The notes beneath the pieces are model-generated. The model was not told the DNA's origin and ran no database searches. It saw only the letters and a list, made by a program, of their open reading frames with translations. A DNA stretch of 64,000 nucleotides, from contig CAJTIY010000001.1 of the NCBI GenBank assembly GCA_910576555.1, positions 372,001 to 436,000 on the forward strand, read 5' to 3'. Origin of the DNA: an uncultured Alistipes sp. (GTDB lineage Bacteria > Bacteroidota > Bacteroidia > Bacteroidales > Rikenellaceae). Every line of letters starts with the position of its first letter. The first letter of the stretch is position 1. Positions 24,836 to 33,579 of the stretch are shown here, piece after piece. Both the position numbers and the translations under genes were made by a program.

Positions 24836-25653
24836 ACGACGTGAAGAAACACTACAAGCGCGCCCTCACGATCGCCGGGAGCGATCCGAGCGGCGGGGCC
24901 GGCATTCAGGCCGACCTGAAAACCTTCGCCGCCTGCGGCTGCTACGGCGCCTCGGCGATCGTCGCCGTGGTCGACGAAAACACGGTGGGCGTCACGGGCG
25001 TCCACCCCGTACCGGTCGACTTCGTGGTGGGCCAGATCCGCTCGGTGCTCGACGACATCGGCGCCGACGCCGTGAAGATCGGCATGCTCCACTCCTCGGA
25101 GCTGATCCGCGCCGTGCGGGACACGCTCTCGGGATACGACATCCGCAACGTGGTGCTCGACCCCGTGATGGTGGCCACGTCGGGCGATCCGCTGCTCGAG
25201 CAGCAGGCGATCGACACGCTGCGCGACGAACTGGTGCCTCATGTGCGGGTGATCACCCCCAACATCCCCGAGGCGGAGATCCTGCTCGGACGCCGCATCG
25301 CCGACCAGCGTGAGCTGCCCGAGGCGGCACGGGCGCTGTCGTGCGGCGGCCGGGTCTCGGTGCTTCTGAAGGCGGGCCACCTCCACGACGAGGAACTCGT
25401 CGACATCTTCTACGACGCGGAGAGCTACTGCATCGTCCCCCTCCGCTCGCGCCGGCTGGCGACACCCAACACGCACGGCACGGGATGCACGCTCTCATCG
25501 GCCCTCGCGGCCCATCTGGCGCAGGGACTGCCGCTCGTCGAGGCGGCGACCCGGGCCAAAGAGTACGTCGCCGCGGCGATCGCCGCCGGAGCCGCTTACG
25601 AGATCGGCCACGGCCACGGCCCCGTGCACCACTTCTTCGGATTCTGGGAATGA
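24832..25653 (+). CDS. thiD: Hydroxymethylpyrimidine/phosphomethylpyrimidine kinase
   Basis: ThiD phosphorylates HMP and HMP-P to the pyrophosphate used by ThiE. The 273 residues show ALTIAGSDPSGGAGIQADLKTF, then VLDPVMVATSG, TPNIPEAE and the anion-hole motif NTHGTGCTLSSALAA. The ATG at 24832 is preferred because it overlaps the tenA stop as elsewhere in this operon; an in-frame ATG exists at 24823. It is the last gene before a palindromic terminator. No thiC is in the operon or the window. Confidence 0.95.
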   Translation: MNDVKKHYKRALTIAGSDPSGGAGIQADLKTFAACGCYGASAIVAVVDENTVGVTGVHPVPVDFVVGQIRSVLDDIGADAVKIGMLHSSELIRAVRDTLSGYDIRNVVLDPVMVATSGDPLLEQQAIDTLRDELVPHVRVITPNIPEAEILLGRRIADQRELPEAARALSCGGRVSVLLKAGHLHDEELVDIFYDAESYCIVPLRSRRLATPNTHGTGCTLSSALAAHLAQGLPLVEAATRAKEYVAAAIAAGAAYEIGHGHGPVHHFFGFWE

Positions 25654-25687
25654 CTGCCCGGCGACGCACCGCCCGCGAACAGGAACT

Positions 25688-25717
25688 ACGGTCCGCACCG
25701 ATATCGGTGCGGACCGT
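25688..25717 (+). terminator. Perfect 30-bp palindrome ending the thiamin operon
   Basis: Two 15-bp arms meet at the centre (25702/25703) with no spare loop. It lies 35 nt after thiD. No U tract follows. Confidence 0.65.
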
Positions 25718-25802
25718 CGCCATTCGGAGGTCAGAGGCTGCGAAGAGAGGCCGCGACGCAGATGTTGTCGTCCGTTTTTTCGCAAAAGTGCGAATTAATC
25801 CC

Positions 25803-25810
25803 TATCTTTG
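25803..25810 (+). promoter_or_regulatory. -7 promoter box for era
   Basis: TATCTTTG lies 24 nt before the era ATG; T-rich DNA lies upstream. Confidence 0.7.
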
Positions 25811-25833
25811 ACCGAAAATAGCAACTGACGAAC

Positions 25834-26715
25834 ATGCACAAATCGGGCTTCGTAAACATCATCGGCAACCCCAACGTCGGCAAGTCGACGCTGATGAACG
25901 CACTGGTCGGCGAACGGCTGTCGATCATCACCTCCAAAGCGCAGACCACGCGCCACCGCATCATGGGCATCGTCTCGGGCGACGACTTCCAGATCGTCTA
26001 CTCCGACACACCGGGTATCCTGAAGCCCTCCTACAAGCTGCAGGAGTCGATGATGAAGTTCGTCACGGGTGCCGTGACGGACGCCGACGTGCTCCTCTAC
26101 GTCACCGACACCGTGGAGCAGGGCGACCGCTCGGCCGAGATCGTCGCCGGCATCGGCCGCAGCGACATCCCGACGATCGTGGTGATCAACAAGATCGATC
26201 TCACCACGCCCGAGGCGCTCGAAGCGCTGGTCGAGCGGTGGCAGACGACGCTGCCGAAGGCGCGGATCGTACCCGTCTCGGCGAAGGAGCGCTTCAATGT
26301 CGAGGGGCTGTTCGCAACCATCCGCGAGCTGCTGCCCGAAGGCCCGGCCTTCTACCCGAAGGATACGCTCACCGACAAGACGCTGCGGTTCTTCGCCTCG
26401 GAGATCATCCGCGAAAAGATCCTGCGTTTCTACGACAAGGAGATCCCCTACTGCTGCGAAATCGAGATCGAAGGCTACAAGGAGGAGGAGGGCATCGACC
26501 GCATATCGGCCGTGATCCACGTGGCACGCGAATCGCAGAAGGGCATCCTGATCGGCCGCAAGGGCGAAATGCTCAAGAAGGTGGGCAAGGCGGCCCGCGA
26601 GGACATGGAGCAGTTCCTCGGCAAGAAGGTGTTCCTGCAGCTCTTCGTGAAGGTGAGCGGCGACTGGCGCAACAGCGACCGGCAGCTGCGGCGGTTCGGT
26701 TACGAACAGGAGTAG
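25834..26715 (+). CDS. era: GTPase Era
   Basis: The 293-residue Era is a GTPase that binds 16S rRNA during 30S maturation. G1 GNPNVGKST, G3 DTPG and G4 NKID are seen, with the Era switch TSKAQTTRHRIMG. The C-terminal KH domain includes the sequence GILIGRKGEMLKKVG. It has its own promoter, and a 147-nt gap follows before the TPR gene. Confidence 0.98.
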   Translation: MHKSGFVNIIGNPNVGKSTLMNALVGERLSIITSKAQTTRHRIMGIVSGDDFQIVYSDTPGILKPSYKLQESMMKFVTGAVTDADVLLYVTDTVEQGDRSAEIVAGIGRSDIPTIVVINKIDLTTPEALEALVERWQTTLPKARIVPVSAKERFNVEGLFATIRELLPEGPAFYPKDTLTDKTLRFFASEIIREKILRFYDKEIPYCCEIEIEGYKEEEGIDRISAVIHVARESQKGILIGRKGEMLKKVGKAAREDMEQFLGKKVFLQLFVKVSGDWRNSDRQLRRFGYEQE

Positions 26716-26862
26716 ATCCGAACAGCGGACTACTGCGGCCCGAAGCGGACGAGACCGGCCGTGAACGAAGATTACGGTGACGGCAGCCGAGAGCGAACGC
26801 AGCGGCGACACCAGCCGCGCGGACCGGATACGAAAAACAGGTGCTGATACGTTACGGAAAAA

Positions 26863-28863
26863 GTGAAAACGATCGACATACGGAAAACGCTCCTCGGAGT
26901 CGCGGCAATCATCGCGCTGCTGTGCGGTACGTCGGCGCACGCCCAGTACAACAAACACTACTTCTTCTGGGTGGGCCGCACCTGCATGATGAACAACGAC
27001 TATCAGGAGGCCATCCGTACGCTCAACACGCTGCTGCGTTTCGACGACGAAGCATTCGAGGGTTACTTCCTGCGCGGCATCGCCAAATACAACCTCGACG
27101 ACCTGATCGGCGCCGAGGCCGACTTCACCGCCGCTATCCGGCTCAACCCCGTCTACACGCAGGCCTACACCTACCGGGCCATCACCCGCTCGCGGCTGGG
27201 CAACTACGACGACGCCCTGCAGGACTTCCGCGAGGCCATCGACCTGCGGCCCGACCTGCCGGGGCCCTACTACAGCCGCGGCGTCACGCGCCTGCTCAAC
27301 CAGCAGTTCGACGAAGCGATCGCCGACTTCGACAAGTTCATCCGGCAGGAGAACAAGGTCGCCGACGCCTTCATCTGCCGCGGGTTGAGCTACCTCCACC
27401 TGAAAGACACGGCGCGGGCCTACGAGAATTTCGACACGGCGATCCGCACCAACCGCGAAAACCCCAACGGCTACAACCGCCGGGGCGATCTCTACATGCG
27501 GCAGGGCCGCTACAAGGAGGCCGAGGCCGACTTCGACAAGGCGATCGCGTGCGACTCCTCCTACCTGCTCTCCTACTTCAACCGCGCGCTGGTCTACAAC
27601 GAAACCCACCGGCCGATGCAGGCGCTCGCCGACTTCGACGAGGTGCTCCGGCTCGACTCGACCAACTCGCTGACTTACTTCAACCGCGCGATGCTCCGCA
27701 CGCAGATCGGCGACTACAACCGTGCGCTGGAGGACTACGACAAGGTGGCGCTCTACTCGCCCGACAACATTCTGGTCTATTACAACCGCGCGGGCGTGCA
27801 CGCCCAGTTAGGCGACTGGGAGAAGGCCGTGGAGGACTATACGGCGGCGATCGGGCTTTACCCCGACTTCGCCAATGCCTACATCTACCGCGGACGGCTG
27901 CGCGAGCTGCTGCGCGATCCGCAGGGCGCCAAGCGCGACCGCCAGACGGCCCAGCGCAAGATCGCCGAATACCGGGCCCGGCTGAACGACAGCACCTACT
28001 CGATCTACGCCGACACGACGCAGCGTTTCGACCGCCTGCTGTCGTTCGACAACAAGCTGTCGGGCAGCAGCTTCGAGCGCGTCGCCGGGGGCGGCGCCCG
28101 CGAGGAGATGCGCCTGCTGCCGCTGTTCAAGTTTACGCTCATGCAGCCCGATACGGCCCCGCAGCCGGCACGCTACCACCTGCGGCGCGTCGAGGATTTC
28201 CGCAAGCGTATCGGCGACGAACGGCTCGTGCTCTCGTGGCGCGAGAGCGACCTGCAGCCCGACTCGCTGCTGCAGCTCGACCGGGACCGCGCGGAGCGGC
28301 TGAAGCGCGAACCGACGACGTGGACGCTGCTCTTCGAGCGCGCCCTCACGCAGTCGCTCGTCAAGCAGTACACCAATTCGGTGAGCACCTACACGGCGGC
28401 CATCGAGCAGAACCCCGCCAACCCGTTCCTCTACCTGAACCGGGCGACCACGCGGGCCGAAATGATCGACTTCATCTCGTCGATCGACAACTCCTACCAG
28501 CGGATCACGATCGACTCCGACCCGGCGAACCGGCTCAACAACCGATCGAAACGCACCTACAGCTACGACGAGGCCGTGGCCGACCTGAACAAGGCCGTGA
28601 AGCTCTTCCCCGACTTCGCCCACGCCTACTACAACCGCGCCAACCTGCAGGCCCTCGCGGGGAACCTGCCCGAGGCCTACGAGGACTACACGCGCGCGAT
28701 CGACCTCGATCCCGCATTCGCCGAGGCCTACTACAACCGCGGCGTGGTGCAGCTCTTCATGAAAGATACGCGCAAAGGATGCCTCGACCTCTCGAAGGCG
28801 GGCGAACTGGGTATCGCCGAGGCCTACGAGACCCTGAAACGCTACGCACGCACGGAAAACTAA
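26863..28863 (+). CDS. Exported tetratricopeptide-repeat protein (666 aa)
   Basis: A signal peptide (MKTIDIRKTLLGVAAIIALLCGTSAHAQ) is followed by at least nine TPR units at about residues 30-355, with consensus Asn-Arg-Gly/Ala turns such as YYNRAGVHAQLGD. A non-TPR central segment (about 370-495) and a second TPR block (about 500-650) follow. The start is GTG 26863; no ATG fits the signal peptide. Such proteins are periplasmic or outer-membrane scaffolds in Bacteroidetes. Function is not recognised. The MFS gene starts 18 nt downstream, so the two are co-transcribed. Confidence 0.85.
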   Translation: MKTIDIRKTLLGVAAIIALLCGTSAHAQYNKHYFFWVGRTCMMNNDYQEAIRTLNTLLRFDDEAFEGYFLRGIAKYNLDDLIGAEADFTAAIRLNPVYTQAYTYRAITRSRLGNYDDALQDFREAIDLRPDLPGPYYSRGVTRLLNQQFDEAIADFDKFIRQENKVADAFICRGLSYLHLKDTARAYENFDTAIRTNRENPNGYNRRGDLYMRQGRYKEAEADFDKAIACDSSYLLSYFNRALVYNETHRPMQALADFDEVLRLDSTNSLTYFNRAMLRTQIGDYNRALEDYDKVALYSPDNILVYYNRAGVHAQLGDWEKAVEDYTAAIGLYPDFANAYIYRGRLRELLRDPQGAKRDRQTAQRKIAEYRARLNDSTYSIYADTTQRFDRLLSFDNKLSGSSFERVAGGGAREEMRLLPLFKFTLMQPDTAPQPARYHLRRVEDFRKRIGDERLVLSWRESDLQPDSLLQLDRDRAERLKREPTTWTLLFERALTQSLVKQYTNSVSTYTAAIEQNPANPFLYLNRATTRAEMIDFISSIDNSYQRITIDSDPANRLNNRSKRTYSYDEAVADLNKAVKLFPDFAHAYYNRANLQALAGNLPEAYEDYTRAIDLDPAFAEAYYNRGVVQLFMKDTRKGCLDLSKAGELGIAEAYETLKRYARTEN

Positions 28864-28881
28864 CACACAAAATCTTACGAT

Positions 28882-30252
28882 ATGACAGAAACTATCCAAC
28901 GCAAGCTCAACGATTCGTTCATCGTCCGGTGGTCGGCCCTGCTGCTCATCGCCTCGATGATGTTCTTCGCGTATATGTTCGTCGACGTGATGTCGCCGCT
29001 CAAGTCGCTGCTCGAAGAGTCTCTCCGGTGGGACAGCACCACGTTCGGCACCTATGCCGCCTCGGAGTATTTCCTCAACGTCTTCGTCTTCTTCCTCATC
29101 TTCGCGGGCATCATCCTCGACAAGATGGGCATCCGCTTCACGGGCCTGCTCTCGGCGGGGCTGATGGTGGCCGGCGCCTCGATCAAGTTCGCGGGCATCA
29201 CCGACTGGTTCCAGACGACGGCGCTCTGCGCATGGCTCGACAGCTGGTGGACGGCCTTTCCCGGCAGCGCCAAAATGGCGTCGCTGGGCTTCATGATCTT
29301 CGGCTGCGGTGCGGAGATGGCCGGCACGACCGTCTCCAAAGCGATCGCCAAGTGGTTTCAGGGCAAGGAGATGGCTGCGGCGATGGGCCTCGAGATGGCT
29401 ATCGCGCGTCTGGGCGTCTTCGCCGTCATGTGGCTCGCGCCGATGATCTCGAACCGCTTCGACCAGTCGATCGTGGCGCCCGTAGCCTTCTGCACGGCGC
29501 TGCTCCTCATCGGACTGCTCTGCTACACGGTATTCGTCTTCATGGACCAAAAACTCGACCGGCAACTGATCGCCTCGGGCGAGATGAAGGAGGAGAAATC
29601 GGCCGACGAGGAGTTCCAGCTCAAAGACCTGCGCAGGATCTTCTCGAGCAAGATGTTCTGGCTCGTGGCGCTGCTGTGCGTGCTCTACTACTCGGCCATC
29701 TTCCCCTTCCAGCGCTATGCGCCGAACTTCTTGGAGGTGACGCTGGGCATCGACGCCGAATCGGCCGCCCGCCTGTTCAGCTGCTTCCCGATATTGGCCA
29801 TGATTCTCACGCCGCTGCTCGGCATGCTGCTCGACTTCAAGGGTAAGGGCGCCACGATGCTGATGGTCGGCGCCGTGATCATGATCGCCTGCCACCTGAG
29901 CTTCGCGTTCCTGCTGCCGCTCTTCCCCTCGCAGTGGCTGGCGCTGACGCTGGTCGTCACGCTCGGCGTCTCGTTCTCGCTCGTACCCGCGGCGCTGTGG
30001 CCCTCGGTGCCGAAGATCATCGACGAAAAGATCCTCGGATCGGCATACTGCGTGGTGTTCTGGATCCAGAACATCGGTCTCTGCCTCGTACCGCTGCTCA
30101 TCGGCAAGGCGCTCGACGCGACGGGCGGCTACAAGGTGCCCATGATCATCTTCGCGTCGTTCGGCGTGCTGGCCTTCATCTTCAGCTTCTACCTCAAGAT
30201 CGAGGACCGCAAGAAAGGCTACGGACTCGAACTGCCCAACATCAAGAAATAG
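28882..30252 (+). CDS. Major facilitator superfamily transporter, MFSD1-like
   Basis: The 456-residue inner-membrane carrier has about 12 hydrophobic helices and a central cytosolic loop near residues 215-250 (charged, KEEKSADEEFQLKD). The block LWPSVPKIIDEKILGSAYCV followed by QNIGL resembles eukaryotic MFSD1, a lysosomal dipeptide carrier. That resemblance is from memory, so a small-peptide or organic-anion substrate is only a suggestion. It follows the TPR gene by 18 nt and ends at a strong terminator. Confidence 0.83.
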   Translation: MTETIQRKLNDSFIVRWSALLLIASMMFFAYMFVDVMSPLKSLLEESLRWDSTTFGTYAASEYFLNVFVFFLIFAGIILDKMGIRFTGLLSAGLMVAGASIKFAGITDWFQTTALCAWLDSWWTAFPGSAKMASLGFMIFGCGAEMAGTTVSKAIAKWFQGKEMAAAMGLEMAIARLGVFAVMWLAPMISNRFDQSIVAPVAFCTALLLIGLLCYTVFVFMDQKLDRQLIASGEMKEEKSADEEFQLKDLRRIFSSKMFWLVALLCVLYYSAIFPFQRYAPNFLEVTLGIDAESAARLFSCFPILAMILTPLLGMLLDFKGKGATMLMVGAVIMIACHLSFAFLLPLFPSQWLALTLVVTLGVSFSLVPAALWPSVPKIIDEKILGSAYCVVFWIQNIGLCLVPLLIGKALDATGGYKVPMIIFASFGVLAFIFSFYLKIEDRKKGYGLELPNIKK

Positions 30253-30274
30253 GACGAAGGAGTCCCTGCAACGG

Positions 30275-30312
30275 AAAAGCCCGGCACTCGCGCGATGAGT
30301 GTCGGGCTTTTT
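30275..30312. terminator. Terminator after the MFS gene
   Basis: A 15-bp stem (30275-30289 with 30297-30311), AAAA-GCCCG... to ...CGGGCTTTTT, has flanks that allow action on both strands. The GT4 gene converges from the right. Confidence 0.87.
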
Positions 30313-30382
30313 CTCGGCGGGCTGCAGCTGACTGCGGCCCGAAAACAGAAAACGGCAGCCCGCAGCCGCCGTTTTCGACTCC

Positions 30383-31528
30383 TTACCTGTCGCTTCCGAC
30401 CCGTTCGTAGAGCTCCGCGATGCGCGTGCACATCTCCTCCCACGAGAAGCGCTTCCGCTCCTCAACGCAGTTCGCGCAGAACCGCTCCACGGCATCGCCC
30501 TCCCAGATGCGGACGACGGCATCGGCCACACCCTCCGCCGTCGGCGGGCAGACATACCCCACGCGGCCGTCGGGCACGATCTCGGGCAGTCCGCCCACGT
30601 CGGTGACGACCATCGGCGTGCAGAACTGGTAGGCGATCTGCGTCACGCCGCTCTGCGTAGCGGTCTTATAGGGCTGCACCACGAAATCGGCCGCCGAGAA
30701 GTAGTATTTCACCTCCTCGTCGGGAATGAATCGGTCGTGGAGGATCACCTCCTCCCGCAACCCGTGGTCGGCGATCCGTTTCAGATAGGGCTCCTTCGCC
30801 GTGTAGAACTCCCCCGCCACGATCAGCCTGCGGCCTGCGGTCTTCCCGGCCCGCCGCAGCGCCGCCCATGCGTCGAGCAGCAGATCGAGCCCCTTGTAAT
30901 CGCGGATCAGCCCGAAAAAGAGCGCATAGCGCACGTCGTCCCCGAGGCCGAGCCGCCGGCAGGCCTCCGTCCGGTCGACCCGCTCGCCGAAGTGCTCGAA
31001 GAGCGGATGGGGCGAAAAGAGCGCCGGCGCCGAAGTGTAGGCCCGCAACTCGCCGTGCACCTGCTCGGACATGTAGACGAAGCCGTCGACGGCACGGAGG
31101 AAATAGCGGTTGAAAGGTTTGTCGACAACATGGTGCTCGTGCGGCTCGACGTTGTCGATCTGGCAGAGCACCATCGTATGGCCGTTGCCGCGGACGATGC
31201 GGGCGATGGAGCCGAAGCAGGGCGCCATGAAGGGCGTCCAGTACTTCATCAGCACGAAATCGGGCCGTTCGCGCCGCAGACGCCGTCCCACACGCCACCA
31301 GTTGAAGGGATTCACCGTATTCACGCAGCGCTCGATGCGCAGGTCGGCGGGAGGCGGCGTGTCGACCGTCTGGCTCTTTCCGGGAAAGAGCCACGAGGGG
31401 TACTGCAAACTGAAGGTGTCGATCTTTACCTCGTGGCCGCGGTGCCGGAAGACACGGGCCATCGTCTCCATGATCGAGGCCAAACCGCCCCGGTAGGGGT
31501 GCGCCGGGCCAAGAATCGTGATTTTCAT
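30383..31528 (-). CDS. Glycosyltransferase family 4 (GT-B)
   Basis: This 381-residue GT-B enzyme has an N-terminal ITILGPAHPYRGGLASIMETMARVF, with the acceptor-domain glycine loop. The C-terminal donor domain has FFGLIRDYKGLDLLLDA and the EX7E-like QPYKTATQSGVTQIAYQF. It probably transfers a sugar from a nucleotide donor at the cytoplasmic face. The acceptor is unknown; no polysaccharide cluster surrounds it. It is 13 nt after the transglutaminase gene on this strand. Confidence 0.9.
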   Translation of the reverse strand: MKITILGPAHPYRGGLASIMETMARVFRHRGHEVKIDTFSLQYPSWLFPGKSQTVDTPPPADLRIERCVNTVNPFNWWRVGRRLRRERPDFVLMKYWTPFMAPCFGSIARIVRGNGHTMVLCQIDNVEPHEHHVVDKPFNRYFLRAVDGFVYMSEQVHGELRAYTSAPALFSPHPLFEHFGERVDRTEACRRLGLGDDVRYALFFGLIRDYKGLDLLLDAWAALRRAGKTAGRRLIVAGEFYTAKEPYLKRIADHGLREEVILHDRFIPDEEVKYYFSAADFVVQPYKTATQSGVTQIAYQFCTPMVVTDVGGLPEIVPDGRVGYVCPPTAEGVADAVVRIWEGDAVERFCANCVEERKRFSWEEMCTRIAELYERVGSDR

Positions 31529-31541
31529 AGAAAGAGTGGAA

Positions 31542-32762
31542 TCAATTCGTTTCTTCGTAGGGCGACTGCCAGAACCGCCGGTCGTCCGACGTCAGCTGCA
31601 CCGCGCTTTCGTCGGGACGGAAGCCCTCGGGCACCAGAGCGACATAGGACATCCTAGGCCGGCCCTCACACCGGGTTTCGGTGTTATACATGCTTCGTTC
31701 GGGGCAGACCACGTAATAAAGGTTCTTGGCCATATAATAATCGAGGTAATATTCCTTAGTCTGAGTAGACTCGCGGTTCCAGTTGGCATCCTCGTTCAGC
31801 ACGAGCGGCCGTCCGTCGCGCAAGCGCTCGCGCACCTCGGCAATCGAAAGCAGGGTGCCGTTCTCGTCCATGACATAGGCATTGAACGTCGGATCGACCC
31901 AGACCCATTTGTCGAGCGTCGCGGAATAAACGGCATTGATAACATGGCAGTCGTTCAACAGTTTGCGGGGCATGCAGGTAACGAACCGCGACTTGAAGCC
32001 CATGGCCAGGTAGCATTCGTTGAGAATCTGAGCCAGCATGCGGCAATTGACGCCCCGGCCCTCGCGCCGGCAAAGTTCGATCATCGCCTCGGCATTCTTT
32101 TCCGAAGGGTTGTCGGAGCCGCCGTCGTGACGTACGGCATCGTGCACCCAGGCCATCAGATTCAGTATCTTCGATATTTCATCCCCCGCTCCGGCGATAC
32201 TGTCGAGGTTGAACTTCCGGCGCAGGCGCACCAGATTGCGGTCGTTGGGCGCAGCATAGCGGAAGCGCGGCATCGTATCGACACTGTCGGCCCGGTAAAG
32301 AGCCGCACTGCACAGAACCGATTTGTAGTCGCCGTACTGCGAAAGGCGTTCGAGAACCCACCGGAACCGCTTGTCGGAGCGGATGTTGTCGAGGTCGGTA
32401 TCCTGGTGTATCCAAGGCAATTCGACTTCTTCGCGGCCGATTACCCGGTCGGCATAGCGTTCGAACGCCCCGACGGCAGCCTTGCGGCGTCCGGCCATCG
32501 AGAGGTAGCAGGCCTTGTTGTAATAAAAACTGCCGAACAACTCTCCGTCATCGGAAAACTGCGTACGGAGGGAATCGGGCAACTCGGCAAAAACTTTTTC
32601 AGCCTCCTCGTAACACTTCACGCACGATGCGTAATCGCCTTGCTTGACAAACTCACGGGCGCGGTTGAGCAAAGCATCAAACGGCGGCAGGGAATCGGTC
32701 TGCGCCGCAGCACCGGATGCTGTGACAGCTAAAAGGAGAAGCAGGAAGAGTCGTTTCATCAT
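31542..32762 (-). CDS. Secreted TPR/transglutaminase-like protein
   Basis: This 406-residue protein has a signal peptide (MMKRLFLLLLLAVTASGAAAQ). Helical, TPR-like repeats at about 25-110 (YASCVKCYEEAEKVF, FYYNKACYLSMAGRR) precede a transglutaminase-like core. The likely triad is Cys in GRGVNCRMLAQ, His in NDCHVINAVYS and Asp in WVWVDPTFNAY. Such domains act as cysteine peptidases or transglutaminases. Start at the MMKR pair; an upstream extension of the open frame is shadow. Codon use is less GC-rich than its neighbours. It is followed by the GT4 gene after 13 nt. Confidence 0.85.
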   Translation of the reverse strand: MMKRLFLLLLLAVTASGAAAQTDSLPPFDALLNRAREFVKQGDYASCVKCYEEAEKVFAELPDSLRTQFSDDGELFGSFYYNKACYLSMAGRRKAAVGAFERYADRVIGREEVELPWIHQDTDLDNIRSDKRFRWVLERLSQYGDYKSVLCSAALYRADSVDTMPRFRYAAPNDRNLVRLRRKFNLDSIAGAGDEISKILNLMAWVHDAVRHDGGSDNPSEKNAEAMIELCRREGRGVNCRMLAQILNECYLAMGFKSRFVTCMPRKLLNDCHVINAVYSATLDKWVWVDPTFNAYVMDENGTLLSIAEVRERLRDGRPLVLNEDANWNRESTQTKEYYLDYYMAKNLYYVVCPERSMYNTETRCEGRPRMSYVALVPEGFRPDESAVQLTSDDRRFWQSPYEETN

Positions 32763-32789
32763 ATATCCGTTGTTTTCAGCGAATATACG

Positions 32790-32820
32790 AAAAAAACGGG
32801 ACTCCGATGTCGGAATCCCG
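32790..32820 (-). terminator. Terminator of the bacterioferritin transcript
   Basis: On the minus strand an 11-bp stem (with one G-U pair) is followed by seven T (32796-32790). It lies about 160 nt beyond the bacterioferritin stop and just upstream of the transglutaminase gene. The 32821-32977 gap holds no gene. Confidence 0.85.
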
Positions 32821-32977
32821 ATAATTTCCAGCCCGTCCTTACACTTCGATGCTTCGGCGGCCGAGGAACGGCGTCTCCGATCCGGGCGCCGCCGTCCGCC
32901 CCGTCGCTCTGCCGAAAACCGAAGCCTCTGCGAGCGAGCGCCGCAGGAACAACACGACACGATCGGCGCGCTGCGGC

Positions 32978-33523
32978 CTACTCCTTCTTTCCGCCGGGAT
33001 GCGCGAGGCGCTCGGCAGCATGCTTGCTTCCCGCCATCGACTGCATGAGCAGGTACTCGTCGCCGTAGTCGGTCAGATGCTGCAATTCGCTGCGGAACAG
33101 ATCGAGGTGTTCCTCCTCCTCGACGATCGTATCCTGAAACATGCGCTGCGTCGCAGCGTCCTTGTGCTCGGCGGCGATGCGGGCCGCCTCGTTGTAGGCG
33201 GCGATCGTCTCCTGCTCGAGCTCGACGGCCAGACGGAGCATCGCCACGGGCTCGGTGATCTGACGCACGGGGAAGCCCGGCATCATGCGCACATCGCCCT
33301 CGAGAAAGAGGATACGTTCGGAGAACTCCTCGATGTGGCGCATTTCGACGATCGAGATGCGACGCATGATCTTCGAGAGATACTCGTATCGCTGGTCCTC
33401 GAAATGGGTGTGGAAATACATGTACTGGAGCGAGGTAGAAATCTCCTTGCCCACGGCATCGTTGAGCAGATCGATGCTCGCCCGCGCTTTGTTTACGGGT
33501 TTGGTTGTGACGGCATTTTCCAT
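32978..33523 (-). CDS. Bacterioferritin / ferritin-like iron storage protein
   Basis: The 181-residue four-helix protein forms iron-storing cages. Di-iron ligands are visible as Glu27 (GKEISTSLQY), Glu60 and His63 (VEMRHIEE), a Glu in the third helix near 101-105, and Glu137 with His139 (EEEEHLDLF). Met61, beside Glu60, matches the axial heme methionine of bacterioferritin. It oxidises and stores iron in the cytosol and protects against peroxide. It is preceded by a hairpin at 33529. Confidence 0.92.
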   Translation of the reverse strand: MENAVTTKPVNKARASIDLLNDAVGKEISTSLQYMYFHTHFEDQRYEYLSKIMRRISIVEMRHIEEFSERILFLEGDVRMMPGFPVRQITEPVAMLRLAVELEQETIAAYNEAARIAAEHKDAATQRMFQDTIVEEEEHLDLFRSELQHLTDYGDEYLLMQSMAGSKHAAERLAHPGGKKE

Positions 33524-33528
33524 GATAA

Positions 33529-33561
33529 ACGGATTTTACCGTACGCCACGGCAAAATCCGT
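33529..33561 (-). terminator. Hairpin between thioesterase and bacterioferritin genes
   Basis: A 9-bp stem (33529-33537 with 33553-33561) extends by 3 bp after one mismatch. It lies after the thioesterase stop and directly before the bacterioferritin ATG. A terminator is likely; an operator for the ferritin gene is the alternative. Confidence 0.5.
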
Positions 33562-33579
33562 TCCACAATCCGCTGCGCC

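Noticed and set aside
32839..33021. Small frame in the 3' region of the bacterioferritin gene
   Set aside because: It overlaps the bacterioferritin coding region and has no start signal or family.
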